Positions 21,160 through 32,088 of a stretch of DNA of 64,000 bases are shown here, one piece after another. A model generated the notes under the pieces. That model had not been told where the DNA came from and did not search any database. It saw nothing but the letters and a program-made list of their open reading frames with translations. Within the stretch, counting starts at the first letter, position 1, and the number at the start of each line of letters is the position of its first letter. Origin of the DNA: Odiellus spinosus (Eukaryota; Arthropoda; Arachnida; Opiliones; Phalangiidae); contig OY987226.1 in NCBI GenBank assembly GCA_963920705.1, positions 29,534,694-29,598,693 of the forward strand. The letters run 5' to 3'. The translations under genes and the position numbers were made by a program.

Positions 21160-21850
21160 ACTCGATCCATATTTTCAATGGAGGAGTCGTCCTTTTTCAT
21201 TGTAAAGGAAGTACCAGGGTTGACCTGGGTATTTGTTTTCTTTCCAGAATCCAGATTCTCAATGGATTCGGTAGTCATTAGCTTCAAAGGAGAAGGCTTA
21301 GACAAACTCTCCGGGCTTTTTACTCGGTCCATAGTTTCAATGGAGGAGTGGTCCTTTTTCATTGTAAAGGAAGTACCAGGGTTGACCTGGGTATTTGTTT
21401 TATTTCCAGAATCCAGATTCTCAATGGATTTGGTAGTCATTAGCTTCAAAGGAGAAGGCTTAGCCAAACTCTCTGTGCTTTTTACTCGGTCCATATTTTC
21501 AATGGAGGAGTCGTCCTTTATCATTGTAAAGGAAGTACCAGGGTTGACCTGGGTATTTGTTTTATTTCCAGAATCCAGATTTTCAATGGATTTGGTAGTC
21601 ATTAGCTTCAAAGGAGAAGGCTTAGCCAAACTCTCTGTGCTTTTTACTCGGTCCATATTTTCAATGGAGGAGTCGTCCTTTATCATTGTAAAGGAAGTAC
21701 CAGGGTTGACCTGGGTATTTGTTTTATTTCCAGAATCCAGATTTTCAATGGATTTGGGGCAATTGAGCATCGAAGGAACTGGCATGTCCATACTCTCCGT
21801 GCTTTTTACTCGATCCATACTTTCAATGGAGGAGTCGTCCTTTTTTATCG
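21160..21850 (-). repeat. Five in-frame 162-bp tandem repeats
   Basis: A 162-bp unit recurs with markers at 21181, 21343, 21505, 21667 and 21829. Each unit encodes 54 residues containing SIENLDSGNKTNTQVNPGTS and a DSSIENMDRVKSTES-type segment. The outer units are the most diverged, the inner ones nearly identical. The repeats keep frame, so they were probably translated; the composition (Ser, Asn, Thr, charged) suggests a disordered linker. Confidence 0.93.
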
Positions 21851-21919
21851 GACCGGTTGGCTGCTCAATACTATTTTTACCAACACAGGAACCTGGTTCC
21901 TCGATAGGATAGGTGAGCC

Positions 21920-23250
21920 TGGAAAAAAATAAAAATAAACATAACTAAATGTATAACTAGTACTTTAAAAATCTTTCCCTAATTTCTCCCTCATGTGTTC
22001 CACTTTTTACTTTGGCCGGGTTAAAACGCGAGACTGAGGAAGCCGATATAAGTATAACTTTTCAGAGACTGACCTAAACCTTAGCTCTTAAAAACTTAAA
22101 AGGACACATTATCGCATAGTTTGCGATCCTACGCGTTATTTGGTTCTATATTTTGTTAATTTATTAGATATTTAATAATACCGGTTTTATGCATATAAAA
22201 CTTAACTGAAACATCCCCCCCCCTATTTCAACACGAAGGCGTTCGACAAGCTACATTTACAATATAATAAACCATGATTTTCTTTTTGAATTTAATGGAA
22301 TTAAATAGAGTACTGCTTAGCTTTCTTCGTCCTAAAATATATGCCTAAAATTAACACTTAAAAAACCTTTAAAAGTTTGTAACCTGCAACACGTGAGTAA
22401 CGAACCAAGCGTTCGTTGGGCTTTGTGCTGTGTACCATACATGTGCGGCGCAGGGTGGGAAATAATGTCCACTTTAAAAATAAAACATTTGGGGGCTACT
22501 GGGCCACGCTCCAGTTAATTGATCATTTTTCTTTCTTCATTACTTGAAGATATTGAAATTAAATGGGTAAAATGTTTTGTTCTTTTTCATTTAAAAACCA
22601 GGTTAGGCCAAGTTCAGCGGCACGTACCGGATAGATACTTTCGTCATAGACAATACATTAAGAAGAAACCTCTGGGCTGCTTTGGTATGTATCGCTGAAC
22701 GTAGACCTAAAGAAGGTAAGTATAATATTATTTTGGGAACGTTGGGTTGGAGCGCTCTAGGTCGGTTCAAATAAGGTCCAGATGTGCCAGATGTGCCATA
22801 ATTATGTCACAAAACAATAATTCGAACAAAGAATTTCCTTTGTGCATTATTTTTAGCGATGTGCAATATTGCACGCTAATGGCAATAATTTTGTTAGGCT
22901 GTACCATATTTTCAATAATTTTTTAATTTTATCCAAATTCAAGTATATTTATAGGAATATAAATTCCAAATATAATAATGATTTAATATAACGTACGCTC
23001 AATAACTCGTTTTAAGTTCAAAATTCCCACCAAAATTCCCTTGCACCGGCTGTTCAGGGGAGGTGCAATAATTCCGCCAAGAATTCAATAATTTTGGAAC
23101 GTGGACACCATAACTTTCAATTTCAGATCTGGCATGGTCTCTGGCTTCTTCATTCACGGAGTAGTCTCTGCAGAGTGGACGTCGCTGTTTTTAGACCGTT
23201 TGAGAAATTTTTAGTTTTAAATTTTAAATAATTACAATACTTTTCATTAA
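21920..23250. other. Non-coding stretch
   Basis: No gene or clear repeat is seen. AT-rich DNA with isolated GGTTAGG-like bits near 22600. It could contain the promoter of the candidate gene starting at 23252, but I see no definite core promoter element. Confidence 0.4.
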
Positions 23251-23251
23251 A

Positions 23252-24305
23252 ATGTCGGCGAAATTGAATAAAAGGGGACCTTCGTTTAAGAGAAGAAGGT
23301 TCGAAGGAACAAATAATCGTCATTATTGTAAGTTTTATTTTAAATAAAAATGACATAACCCACCTAATATTATTTTCCCACGCCTTGAAACTCTCCGTTC
23401 TATTTTTGTAATAATTTTGCTTTTTCTGGTTTGGAAAGGAGCTAGGGATAAAAAAATTATTAAGCCAAAGGCTAAGTGACAAATTTTTTAATCTTCTACG
23501 ATTATTTACGCAAGTGCAAATAGAGGTTCTACTTCCGTAATTAATAGTAAAAGATTAAAATTTTGTCACTTGATTAAAAGTGGAAGATCTGAGTAATGGC
23601 CTTTGTCTTAACAAAATGCACCGAACAACATGTGTTGCGATGTTAGTAAATATCACAACATGTTGATTAGTGGGGATTCTACTTTTACTAAAATGTCCAA
23701 ATTTGAATATTTGGCGATTAATTGTGTTGAATTTAACATTACATTTTTTTTGATTATTGTCAGGGAAGATAAGATAAAAATGTAAAAAGTAGTTTACTAT
23801 GTTGACCCGTGATTAATTACAATACAAACTGGTCTTATTTAAAATTTAATTTAAATGAAACCAGTTATTATTTTAATTAATTACGTGTCAACTTTGTAAA
23901 CTTTATTTAACATTTTTCATCTTCTTACTGGTAGATGCTGCGTTTAACGAGGAAAAGGACGCGATTGAAACAGTTTGTTAGTATTTTATAATTTATGCGT
24001 AATACTTCTTAGTCAGATGAAAAAAATTTTCATTTATATTTGTATAGGCTGGTACCAAAATTTTGTGGGATACACCGTCTATGGAGACGAGAAAGGGGTT
24101 GATTTTTTGAAATACATTGGATATGAAGAAAGTATGACTATCCAAACTTTAGTATTGTTGTTTGTTACTCAATGCGATATCATTTTTGTAGCTCACATCC
24201 GTAAAATGAAAATACTGGGTGGTACTAGGTCTGATTCGACTTTAGAGCGATTGGTCGCATTCCTTGCAAACAAACCTTTGGAAGAAAATATTGTCTTGTT
24301 CATCG
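23252..24305 (+). CDS. Candidate two-exon start of a cellular gene
   Basis: Exon 1 (23252-23327) begins with an ATG and encodes MSAKLNKRGPSFKRRRFEGT plus six codons. It is followed at once by GTAAGT, a consensus donor. An acceptor with a T-rich tract and TATAG ends at 24047. Splicing these keeps a single open frame through 24048-24305, which includes WYQNFVGYTVYGDEKGVDFL and LERLVAFLANKPLEENIVL; a GTAACA donor-like site follows at 24306. The joined phase (one base before the intron, two after) fits exactly. No known family was recognised. The N-terminus is very basic (nuclear or nucleic-acid binding is possible). Later exons were not found; the downstream satellite would lie in an intron. It may also be a truncated or dead copy. 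Confidence 0.5.
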
Positions 24306-24310
24306 GTAAC

Positions 24311-25640
24311 ACGGTCAGATCTCTACATTTTTACCATTGCCCTTTAAACCCAATTAAAATTAATTTTTTCACAATTTTTGATGTTAATTGCTGGGGCAGC
24401 CTCACTTGATTCAGTCAGATCTCTACATTTTTACCAGTGCCCTTTAATCCCAATTAAAATTAATTTTTTCATAATTTTTGATGTTAATAGCTGCGGCAGC
24501 CGCACTTGATTCAGTCAGATCTCTACATTTTTACCATTGCCCTTTAAACCCAATTAAAATTAGTTTTTTCACAATTTTTGATGTTAATAACTGGGGCAGC
24601 CTCACTTAATTCAGTCAGATCTCTACATTTTACCATTGCCCTTTAAACCCAATTAAAATAAAAAATTTCACAATTTTTTATGTTAATAGGTGGGGCAGCC
24701 TCACTTGATTCAGTCAGATATCTACATTTTCCATTACCATCTTTATATTTTCCATATTACCCTTTAAACCAAATTTAAATTAATTTTTCCATCAATTTTG
24801 ATGTTAATACCTCCGACAGCCGCAGTGAAATCTTTATATTTTCCCCATTGCCCTTTAAACCAAATTTAAATTAATTTTTTCATCAATTTTGATGTTAATA
24901 CCTCCGACAGCCGCAGTGAAATCTTTATATTTTCCCCATTGCCCTTTAAACAAAATTTAAATAAATTTTTTCATAAATGTTTTGTTAATACCTCCGACAG
25001 CCACAGTGAAATCTTTATATTTTCCCCATTGCCCTTTAAACCAAATTTAAATTAATTTTTTCATCAATTTTGATGTTAATACCTCCGACAGCCGCAGTGA
25101 AATCTTTATATTTTCCCCATTGCCCTTTAAACAAAATTTAAATAATTTTTTTCATAAATTTTTATGTTAATACCTCCGACAGCCGCAGTGAAATCTTTAT
25201 ATTTTCCCCATTGCCCTTTAAACCAAATTTAAATAAATTTTTTCATAAATTTTTTGTTAATACCTCCGACAGCCGCAGTGAAATCTTTATATTTTCCCCA
25301 TTGCCCTTTAAACCAAATTTAAATTAATTTTTCATCAATTTTGATGTTAATACCGCCGACAGCCGCAGTGAAATCTTTATATTTTTTCCCCCATTGCCCT
25401 TTAAACCAAATTTAAATTAATGTTTTCATCAATTTTGATGTTAATACCTCCGACAGCCGCAGTGAAATCTTTATATTTTCCCCATTGCCCTTTAAACCAA
25501 ATTTAAATAAATTTTTTCATTAATTTTTATGTTAATACCTCCGACCGCGGCAGTAAAATCTTTATATTTTCCCCATTGCCCTTTAAACCAAATTTAAATT
25601 AATTTTTTCATCAATTTTGATGTTAATACCTTCCTTATTG
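24311..25640. repeat. Satellite array, 90-101-bp units in two variants
   Basis: About 14-15 units occur, each with GTCAGATCTCTACATTTT or GTGAAATCTTTATATTTT, then TTGCCCTTTAAACC, then an AT-rich block ending GATGTTAATA. The first four or five units (to about 24715) have a roughly 100-bp period with GGGGCAGCCTCACTTGATT. The remaining units have a 90-bp period with CCTCCGACAGCCGCAG. The switch is abrupt near 24720-24760. Confidence 0.95.
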
Positions 25641-25714
25641 CCGTTCGGAATGGCAAGTCGTTTGGAATTTCACTCATTTTTAAAAAGGAGAGTACTTTTA
25701 AGGCGAGAAATTGA

Positions 25715-26225
25715 AACTTAACGTTATTCTATGGGATTTAGATTTTTTGTAAGAGACTTACCTTCAGATTTATTTTCTAATGATTCCAGATATTTTTCGG
25801 GCTTTATTTTAAGACTTATTTTAGAATTTTACACCGATATGTTTGGCCACAATCTATCTATAAAAACGGCAAAAATATGAAGGAGGAGAAATTCAGTCAT
25901 TAGCGTTCAATACCGATAGCCTCCAAACCTAGCGCGCTCCTGCGCATGAATTTAAAAAGCTGAAGAAAACCTAAGCCTAATTTGTCAAATAAGGCTTAGG
26001 TTTTTACCCACTCAATTTCTCCGCTTTAATTTTTCGTCCGTTTTCATAAATAGATTGTGGGCAAACTAATCGGTGTATTATTATGAAATTAGTCTTAAAA
26101 TAAATCTCGAATCTTAATTCATACCACACGGAAAATCCAAGTTTTAAAAATATCCGGAAGTATTAGAAAATAAACCTGAAAGGTAAGCCACTTTCAAAAA
26201 ACCAAATCCCATAGAATAACATTAC
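25715..26225. mobile_element. Fold-back (MITE-like) repeat with about 200-bp arms
   Basis: The left arm (about 25715-25905: TTATTCTATGGGATTT, CTTACCTTCAG, TTTATTTTAAGACT, CACAATCTAT) matches the inverted right arm (about 26010-26225), with many substitutions and small indels. A short inner hairpin, AAACCTAAGCC...GGCTTAGGTTT, lies at about 25968-26005. No coding capacity. The TTCTATGGGATTT ends could be the element termini; I found no target duplication. Confidence 0.8.
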
Positions 26226-26519
26226 GAATTTGGCCATGCACGAAACCAGCTAAGTACGAAAAAAGGGTCAACTTCAAAATTAATTTTAAAATTCTTAAGA
26301 CTTAATATTTTTAAATGAAACTTGAAAAGTTCAACATTCGAACCTTGCTCTACCATTTAAAATTGGTTTAACTGTAACAAATAATTCCTCTTTTAGTTCT
26401 GCGATGCACGGGACATGTCCTCGAAAGAGTCGATTTTAATATTATTTCAATGGGGAAATGGAGCGTTTTGATTGGCTAAAGGTCGAATTTGTGAAATAAC
26501 AATACAGATGATGATGGGC

Positions 26520-26900
26520 CCATAACATTGAACGCTATCGCGTTCATAGAATTGGAAACGCACCATTATATCTATTCTTTATTAAGTCATTTTTATCTTG
26601 GACACCCTGTGAATGCGCTTTTATATCTAATCATAATTATTAATTTTTACCTTGGATACCCGTGTGATCGCGCCTTTCTATCTAATCTTTATTGCCATTT
26701 TTTTAGACACCTGTGAATGCGCCTTTATATAAAATCTTTATTAATTTTTACATTGGATACCCGTGTGAACACGCCTTTGTAACTTATCTTGATTGCCATT
26801 TTATCTTGGATACTCGTGTCAACGCGCCTTTATGTCTAATATTTAGTAAGTCATTTTATCTTGGACACCCGTGAAAACGCGCCTTTTCGCTAATCGATCA
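26520..26900. repeat. Tandem repeat, unit about 60-70 bp
   Basis: About six units have the form TATCTTGGAYACCCGTGTGAA, then CGCGCCTTTATATCTAAT, then CTTTATTAAGTCATTTT. The core CTTGGATACCCGTGTGAACG resembles the end of the 1.3-kb dispersed repeat (CTTGGATGCCCGTGTAAACG near 56275-56295). The array may therefore be an expanded element end. Confidence 0.85.
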
Positions 26901-28880
26901 ATAAGAAAATATTGAATATCTTCGAAAATATCTTTTATATTAAATTTAATTTTCAGCAACATCGTGTTTTAGGTATCTTTAATTTTAATTTAAATGATAA
27001 TTTCGTTTCAATTTTTTAAAATATATAACCTCAGAAGGCTAAAATAGACTCGACATCCAAAAGATACTATATAAGGTGTTCGTGGATCTATTTGAAATAA
27101 CAAGCGAGTGACGGTAGCTGCGTAGCTTTAAATTAGAATTTTAATGAAAATTCAAGCGCCGAGGATGATAACGTTTTCTTCCAATGACGTAATTGCGAAC
27201 ACCGCGAACGATGGACACACACGGACACACACACACACACCCACACACATACATTCACGATCAGGACAGAACGTCTCCGTGAACTGAAGTTCACTAGGAG
27301 AGGTAATTAAAGTCCACTTAATTTAAAATTCCTGTTTTTCTTTAAAGCCAGAGAATAATCATAAATTCTGAAATCATTACGTTAAATACGATAATTAAGG
27401 AAGAAATATATTCGTATCATCTCAATAAACCAATCTGAATGCAAATTCCAATTTTTTTTTTATTAAAAATCGTCATTTTTCGTAAATTTCAAACTTGTCG
27501 CTTGTACCATGGTTCATATTTTAGAGGGAGAAAACTTGCATATTCATTTTCAGCACCTTGAAATATATTAGAAACCATGTTCAAAGCTACCCCGCGAAGC
27601 AATTTTATATATTAAATTTATTTCTCTCAAACCGTGCGTTAATTAGAAATTAGTGGGTGGGGTCAGACAAAATTAGTCTGATTTGCTGTTTTCCCCCACT
27701 TTGGTTGTAAGAATTATGATTTTATGAAAGTACACGTACAGACCTATCAAATGAGACCAATTCCAGGTTTGTACCTTATGGGTCGAATTATGGTCCCCTT
27801 TGGCCGTGACGTAATCAGTCTGATTTGACGTATGCGCCAAATTTTCATGTAACATCAACGATCGCGCTCCGAGGGCCTTGGAGTGGTCTCAAAGCGACCT
27901 TCCAAAGGAAGACGACTTGTCCTTCAGAGTCACTCTTTTCGCGCAGAGGCACCTGGCTGCCGGTGGTTCATGACTTCTATGCTCCATTGGAGATCGGAGT
28001 GCTCCGAAATCTTTACTCCGTCTCTCAAGCTGAAGTAGCTCGGAGTGCTCCACAAGAGAGTGAGCGGCCCAATGGAAGACTTTACTTCATCTCGGGAGTG
28101 CTCCTTTTTCCCCAATGGAAGACAAAAAAATATTCAGAGCACTCCCGGGGCGCCATTAGTTTTCTGTAGAAGGGTGTAATGTAAATTGCGCTAAAAGGAT
28201 GGTACAAGTTTATTTCCACTTCCAAAGAACAGGATTAAATCTGGGAAAAAACTATTGACAGCGAAATTATGGACACTCGCGTATTTAGAGCTTAAGCTTT
28301 TGCCACAAATCTCATTGGTTAGTGTACGTTACATCTCCGCCAATGAAAAATTGGTCTTTACGGCGGTTCCCATTTAAAAAACTGGTTCAGGCTGAAATTT
28401 CAGGAAGTACAAATCTGAATTGTTATCCCTACGAGCTAGAGTATAGTTGTTCACGCGCTGAAATTTAAACCTGATTCTGAGTGTTCCTCATGGCGGCGTG
28501 CAGATTTTAGTACTAGTTAGAAACCTTTTCAGTATAATTAATAAAATTATAATCTTTATAAACGTTTTTGGCAGTGGGATTATATTTATGAAAGTGTTTG
28601 AATTGCTTTAAGCCCAAGAAAATATTACCTCAAACCTTTCCTTTGAATATTTTCGGTACTGTTTTTCAAGCAAGACATAACCCATCCACCATTTACACAA
28701 GGACGTCCCTTCAAATGAGAAGAGTGAACCAAGCGAACGTAATCCCCTCGCTTTTACAGTGATTTTTAAGGCCCGACCCTAAAAGAAAAAAATACACTAG
28801 CGTCTTGGAGTCCACAAAATATATAATAATTTGGAAAAAACAGGACTTAACTAAAAATTCGGTAGCGAATATATATGGAA
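26901..28880. other. Non-coding stretch with a CA microsatellite and terminal hairpin
   Basis: At about 27205-27245 a CA-rich microsatellite is followed by a degenerate stem-loop (CGTGAACTGAAGTTCACTAG flanked by GTCTCC/GGAGAGG). This microsatellite-plus-hairpin arrangement recurs near 57135-57210. At about 27860-28150 GGAGTGCTC and CCCAATGGAAGAC recur irregularly. A 114-residue frame at 27825-28169 has no recognisable domain and overlaps those repeats, so I do not call it a gene. The remainder shows nothing. Confidence 0.5.
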
Positions 28881-28884
28881 AATG

Positions 28885-29020
28885 TTCCAGAAAAATATGC
28901 CTCGGTCATTTCCCGTAAATTTTTCCAAGCGGAAAATTTCTCGCTTACAGCCTTATTTATGGATAACCCCTTTTTTATAGTCCATGCGAACGTTAATTTT
29001 GTCATTGTCTTTATATATAT
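28885..29020. repeat. Dispersed repeat fragment (inverted copy at 16150-16305)
   Basis: The block from CCAGAAAAATATGCCTCGGT to TTTGTCATTGTCTTTAT is the reverse complement of the 16150-16305 block, with a few differences. It ends where the unrecognised coding stretch begins. Confidence 0.85.
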
Positions 29021-29056
29021 AACCAGGTACAACCTTGTAATCAGTTTCGGAAGCTG

Positions 29057-30382
29057 GATATTATGATGGATAAAGTGGATCGCCTGGGTAAAGAAATGGC
29101 GGAGCGTGGTAAGCAAATGAATGCCGCTATGATGATCAATAAATCGCGAGATGACCGGTTTGAACAGCTATTGATGGAGATTAAACAGAGTATCGACAGA
29201 TGGGTAGTTATACAAGCGGGAGATGGCGCACTAAACCAGACAAAAATACAGATCATATCTGAAGCAGGATCGGTAATTTTGAGTTCCCCCGATGAGGAGA
29301 CAGCAATTTTGACTTATCATACAAAAGTGATGGACAAGCCGGCGACAGTCCAACTTTTGGTCGGTATAATGGCTGCATGTACATTGCAATTCAAACAAGA
29401 AGGACAATATCGCGAAACTTGTCTCTTTGGAGAAGTAGCTTACCGCCAAGGTGGAAAAACGTCCACGTCAGGTGGTGAATGGCCGGATTAATTGCTACAG
29501 GTGAAAAACTCGTGAAAAATATCACAGGTTTCGAGTTTAATTCGGTAGTGGTGACATTACACGCTTCGGGTCAAAATACTACGCCATGGCAGAGAGAAAC
29601 GGAGACTGACGGGTATATGGTGGAAATGGCGCTGGGTAGTACACGAAGCATAGATTGATACTGGTGCGGCTAAGTACAAACTAGACATTAACGACGGAGA
29701 CTTACTGGTTCTAGAAGGGGAAGTCCATAAAGTTTGGGAGCGTAGAGTGCCTCCCTCCGGGAGCAAAGATGCGCACATTGGCCTTTCGTTTTTTAACATT
29801 TTAAAAACAGTAAATTCGGTAAGAGATGATGGCCATTCACAGGGAGCGAACGGAATCTCGCCTACTCGGGCAAAGGGCGCAGGGCGCGGATGGGGGCGAC
29901 CACAATCGGCCCCACCTCACAGTCAGCAGGGCCTTCCAATACCCTTGATTGGTACTTCAGGGAGACCTTATAACGCCGGTTTTATGAAACCGAATCTTGT
30001 GGCTGCGGTGATTTCGAGCGAGCCTACCCGTCAGCCCATACTTCAGGTTGCAGGACCAAGTGTCCGACTCAGAGTCTCTGTATCGGAAGGATTAGAATGG
30101 ATAATACGAGAAGCGGAGGAAGCCGAACGACAAAATATTCCCTACATAATGTTAAAAATCCATTATTATATGGTTCAATATTCGGTGCCAAGACTTGTGA
30201 ACTGGATCGAGAGCTTTAAAAGCAATAAAAGTAAAAGCCACATTTGTTTCACTGAGGTGGATGTCATTCGCGTTCCAAACCCTACAGGCACGCTTGCTTT
30301 TGAAGTGAAGTCAGTGAATGAAACAATTCACGAGGAATGTGCAGCGGCTGGGCTGGAGTTCCTATTAGTACAGTCAAATTAA
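29057..30382 (+). pseudogene. Unrecognised protein remnant, possibly LINE ORF1 or viral
   Basis: Three successive frames seem to form one former protein. 29063-29491 (142 residues) starts MMDKVDRLGKEMAERGKQMN, a predicted charged helix, and continues with LLVGIMAACTLQFKQEGQYR. An unframed part about 29490-29660 has a FNSVVVTLHASGQ-like strand. 29747-30382 (211 residues) has a GRGWGRPQSAPPHSQQG disordered part followed by LEWIIREAEEAERQNIPYIM and ending LEFLLVQSN. No zinc knuckle, RT or transposase motif is visible. It ends 20 bp before a DNA transposon, with a LINE ORF2 on the other side, so it could be that LINE's first protein; an endogenous viral structural protein is an alternative. I do not recognise it. 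Confidence 0.5.
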
Positions 30383-30401
30383 ATTAGAAAAGGTAGACTT
30401 T

Positions 30402-30715
30402 GGAAATAATTTGGGACAAGCAACTCTCAACGGAAATGTGTTGCCCATAGGGTCATAATTGAAGTTATAAAAATCTACCACGATCAGAAGAGTTGATCAG
30501 GTCTAAAAATGGGCGCCATTTTGTCTATTTTGGGTTTTTTAAGCATTACTTGAACTAGGTTGGAGATAACATCTTTTTGTCTACACCAAAGTTGTAGAGC
30601 GTTTGATTTCCTATCGAATGGTATATATATTGTCACGTAACAACAGCGCCATCTATAGGACATTTGTTTATTAATAGAAAAATAGTCAAATGAGTGTATT
30701 TTAGTTAAAAAAATG
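30402..30715. repeat. Left terminal inverted repeat of the XPG-nuclease transposon
   Basis: It starts GGAAATAATTTGGGACAAGC and matches the inverted sequence at about 35380-35694 over more than 300 bp with few differences, including CATTCGATAGGAAAT in inverted form and the GGTATATATATTGTCACGTA block. Confidence 0.93.
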
Positions 30716-30774
30716 GCATTTTAATGGCCTGAAAAATAAGATACCAGTTTTGTTACAGAAATAATTTGATTAGA

Positions 30775-32088
30775 TTAAATATCCATTGTGTCTTCAGCTT
30801 CAATTTCTTCTTTGAATGAATTCAAACAAGAAATTCCACTACATTCACCGCACATTGCTGAGCAACACATCCCAGACTTCCTACAAGTGCAAGACTTGCC
30901 ACAATTACTTGTCTTACATCCGCAAAATATTAAATTCAAAATTCTTTTGGGAGCTGGAGGACTTTTGGTATGAATCGCGATTAAAAATTTTCCGTTACTT
31001 TTCCAGCCCCACTCTTCTGGTGAGAGTTTCCTTCCTAGCCATTCTTGGGTTTGAAAATAGACTCTCTCTATGTGATAATTCGCTGCTTCAGTTGTGGGAG
31101 GAAGTGTAGCCAATTCGAACGAGCTTTTCAAATGTTGTTTGGAGACAAATTTATTGTACATTAGATATCGTTGTTCATTTAAAGATTTCGTTTTTTTCCC
31201 TGCACCGTATAATTTTAAAATGATCTTCTCGCCGGCTTTGTAAAGCTTTTCTCTGTCGGGATTTTCAGAATTAAATATTGCCGCTTCTGTCATTAATTTA
31301 TCATTATCTTTAAATAGCTTGAAAACCGTGCTTTTCCCTTTCTTGTAGAACGTTGATGTGGTATCGCAACCGGAAAAAGCATGAATGAAAGGCATGATAT
31401 TGGAGAGTCTACCGATTTTTTGCTTCAATTGGTAAATATCTGAAATTTTGTCAGGGTTAACCCCTTTCCCTGGTCGAATCATGTATACATTTTTGTCTTC
31501 GACGTGGAAGATTAATAAAACCAAGATATCAGTATCGTTCGCGACAACATACACTGAATTTGATTGATTTTTAACCTTCATGGCTGCAGATACAATTTCA
31601 ACATCGGCGTCGCCTGGCGCCTGAATAACGTGAAGACCAATTGCTTTCATATTCTTAGAGAGTTCTCGTATAAAATTACATTTGTTTCTCGAATTTGATA
31701 AGAAGTCGCTCTGCGGCATATTGCACGCGAGACCTGGTTGAATCATTACATCTGGTGCCCCTTTCGCTCTTCGACGATGCTCTTCACTTTTGGTACTTAA
31801 AATTTCTGAATCGTACCCATCAAATACAACTGTGATGTTGTTTCCATAGTTATGCTTAATATATCTGATATATTGCTCGACGAGGCCAGAGTACGTGGAG
31901 GGGCGTTGCCAAACTACTTTGTGCAGCAAATGTCCATCGTCAATAATATACAAATCTCTTTCGCTTTTCTCAAAAGTAGCGTAAGGATTTTCAATTTTGT
32001 CCAACTCTTTTAACAGATTCGATTTCGCAGATTTTCTTATCCCCCCCGCCATCCACAAAAATTGAAGTTGGATATGTTGCCAATTCAA
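30775..32088 (-). pseudogene. XPG/PIN-like nuclease domain with Cys-rich tail
   Basis: The 437-residue frame has a FEN1/XPG-like layout: VVFDGYDSE (87-95), QAPGDADVEI (156-165), VVANDTDILVLL (181-192) and FIHAFSGCDTTSTFYKKGK (234-252). The acidic residues are at the spots where XPG-type nucleases bind metal. The tail (about 389-418) is cysteine rich, CGCKTSNCGKSCTCRKSG followed by CCSAMCGEC, like a CXC zinc-binding module. It overlaps the upstream frame in another phase. The shift coincides with a run of seven C residues at 32041-32047 on the plus strand, where a slip in evolution, sequencing or translation would join the two. The apparent ATG is therefore probably not a true start. Confidence 0.85.

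Larger units (their letters stand above)
17555..21919 (-). pseudogene. Broken gene: MULE-like transposase region + Ulp1 peptidase
   Basis: Successive minus-strand frames seem to belong to one decayed gene. From 21919 down: five 54-residue repeats; a novel region (20889-20167); a domain with GGDIFVFLVPKEKLQEVK and IGTYYYLSCPANKSRYN then MAPIIIEYSGDKK (20047-19325), resembling the DNA-binding-like N-terminus of some animal MULE proteins; and 19350-18502 with ICHLENFVISGISMKNTDLS and FPITYLLHQKNC, like the first catalytic region of MULE transposases, ending in a cysteine cluster (CQNYCSCCQ) that may be SWIM-like. Last, 18066-17555 is a Ulp1-type cysteine peptidase. An intron-like acceptor (pyrimidine tract then CAG) precedes 21919 on the minus strand. 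Several frameshifts separate the parts. Assignment to MULE is inference; the Ulp1 part is firmer. Confidence 0.6.

Noticed and set aside
21109-21912. 267-residue plus-strand frame opposite the 162-bp repeats
   Set aside because: It is the antisense of the in-frame repeats; unit length is a multiple of three on both strands. The minus strand has the acceptor-like site and continues into the recognisable downstream domains.
23150-23482. 110-residue minus-strand frame
   Set aside because: Overlaps the candidate exon 1 on the opposite strand; no recognisable features.
27825-28169. 114-residue frame
   Set aside because: Overlaps irregular GGAGTGCTC repeats, has no recognised domain and no supporting splice or start features.
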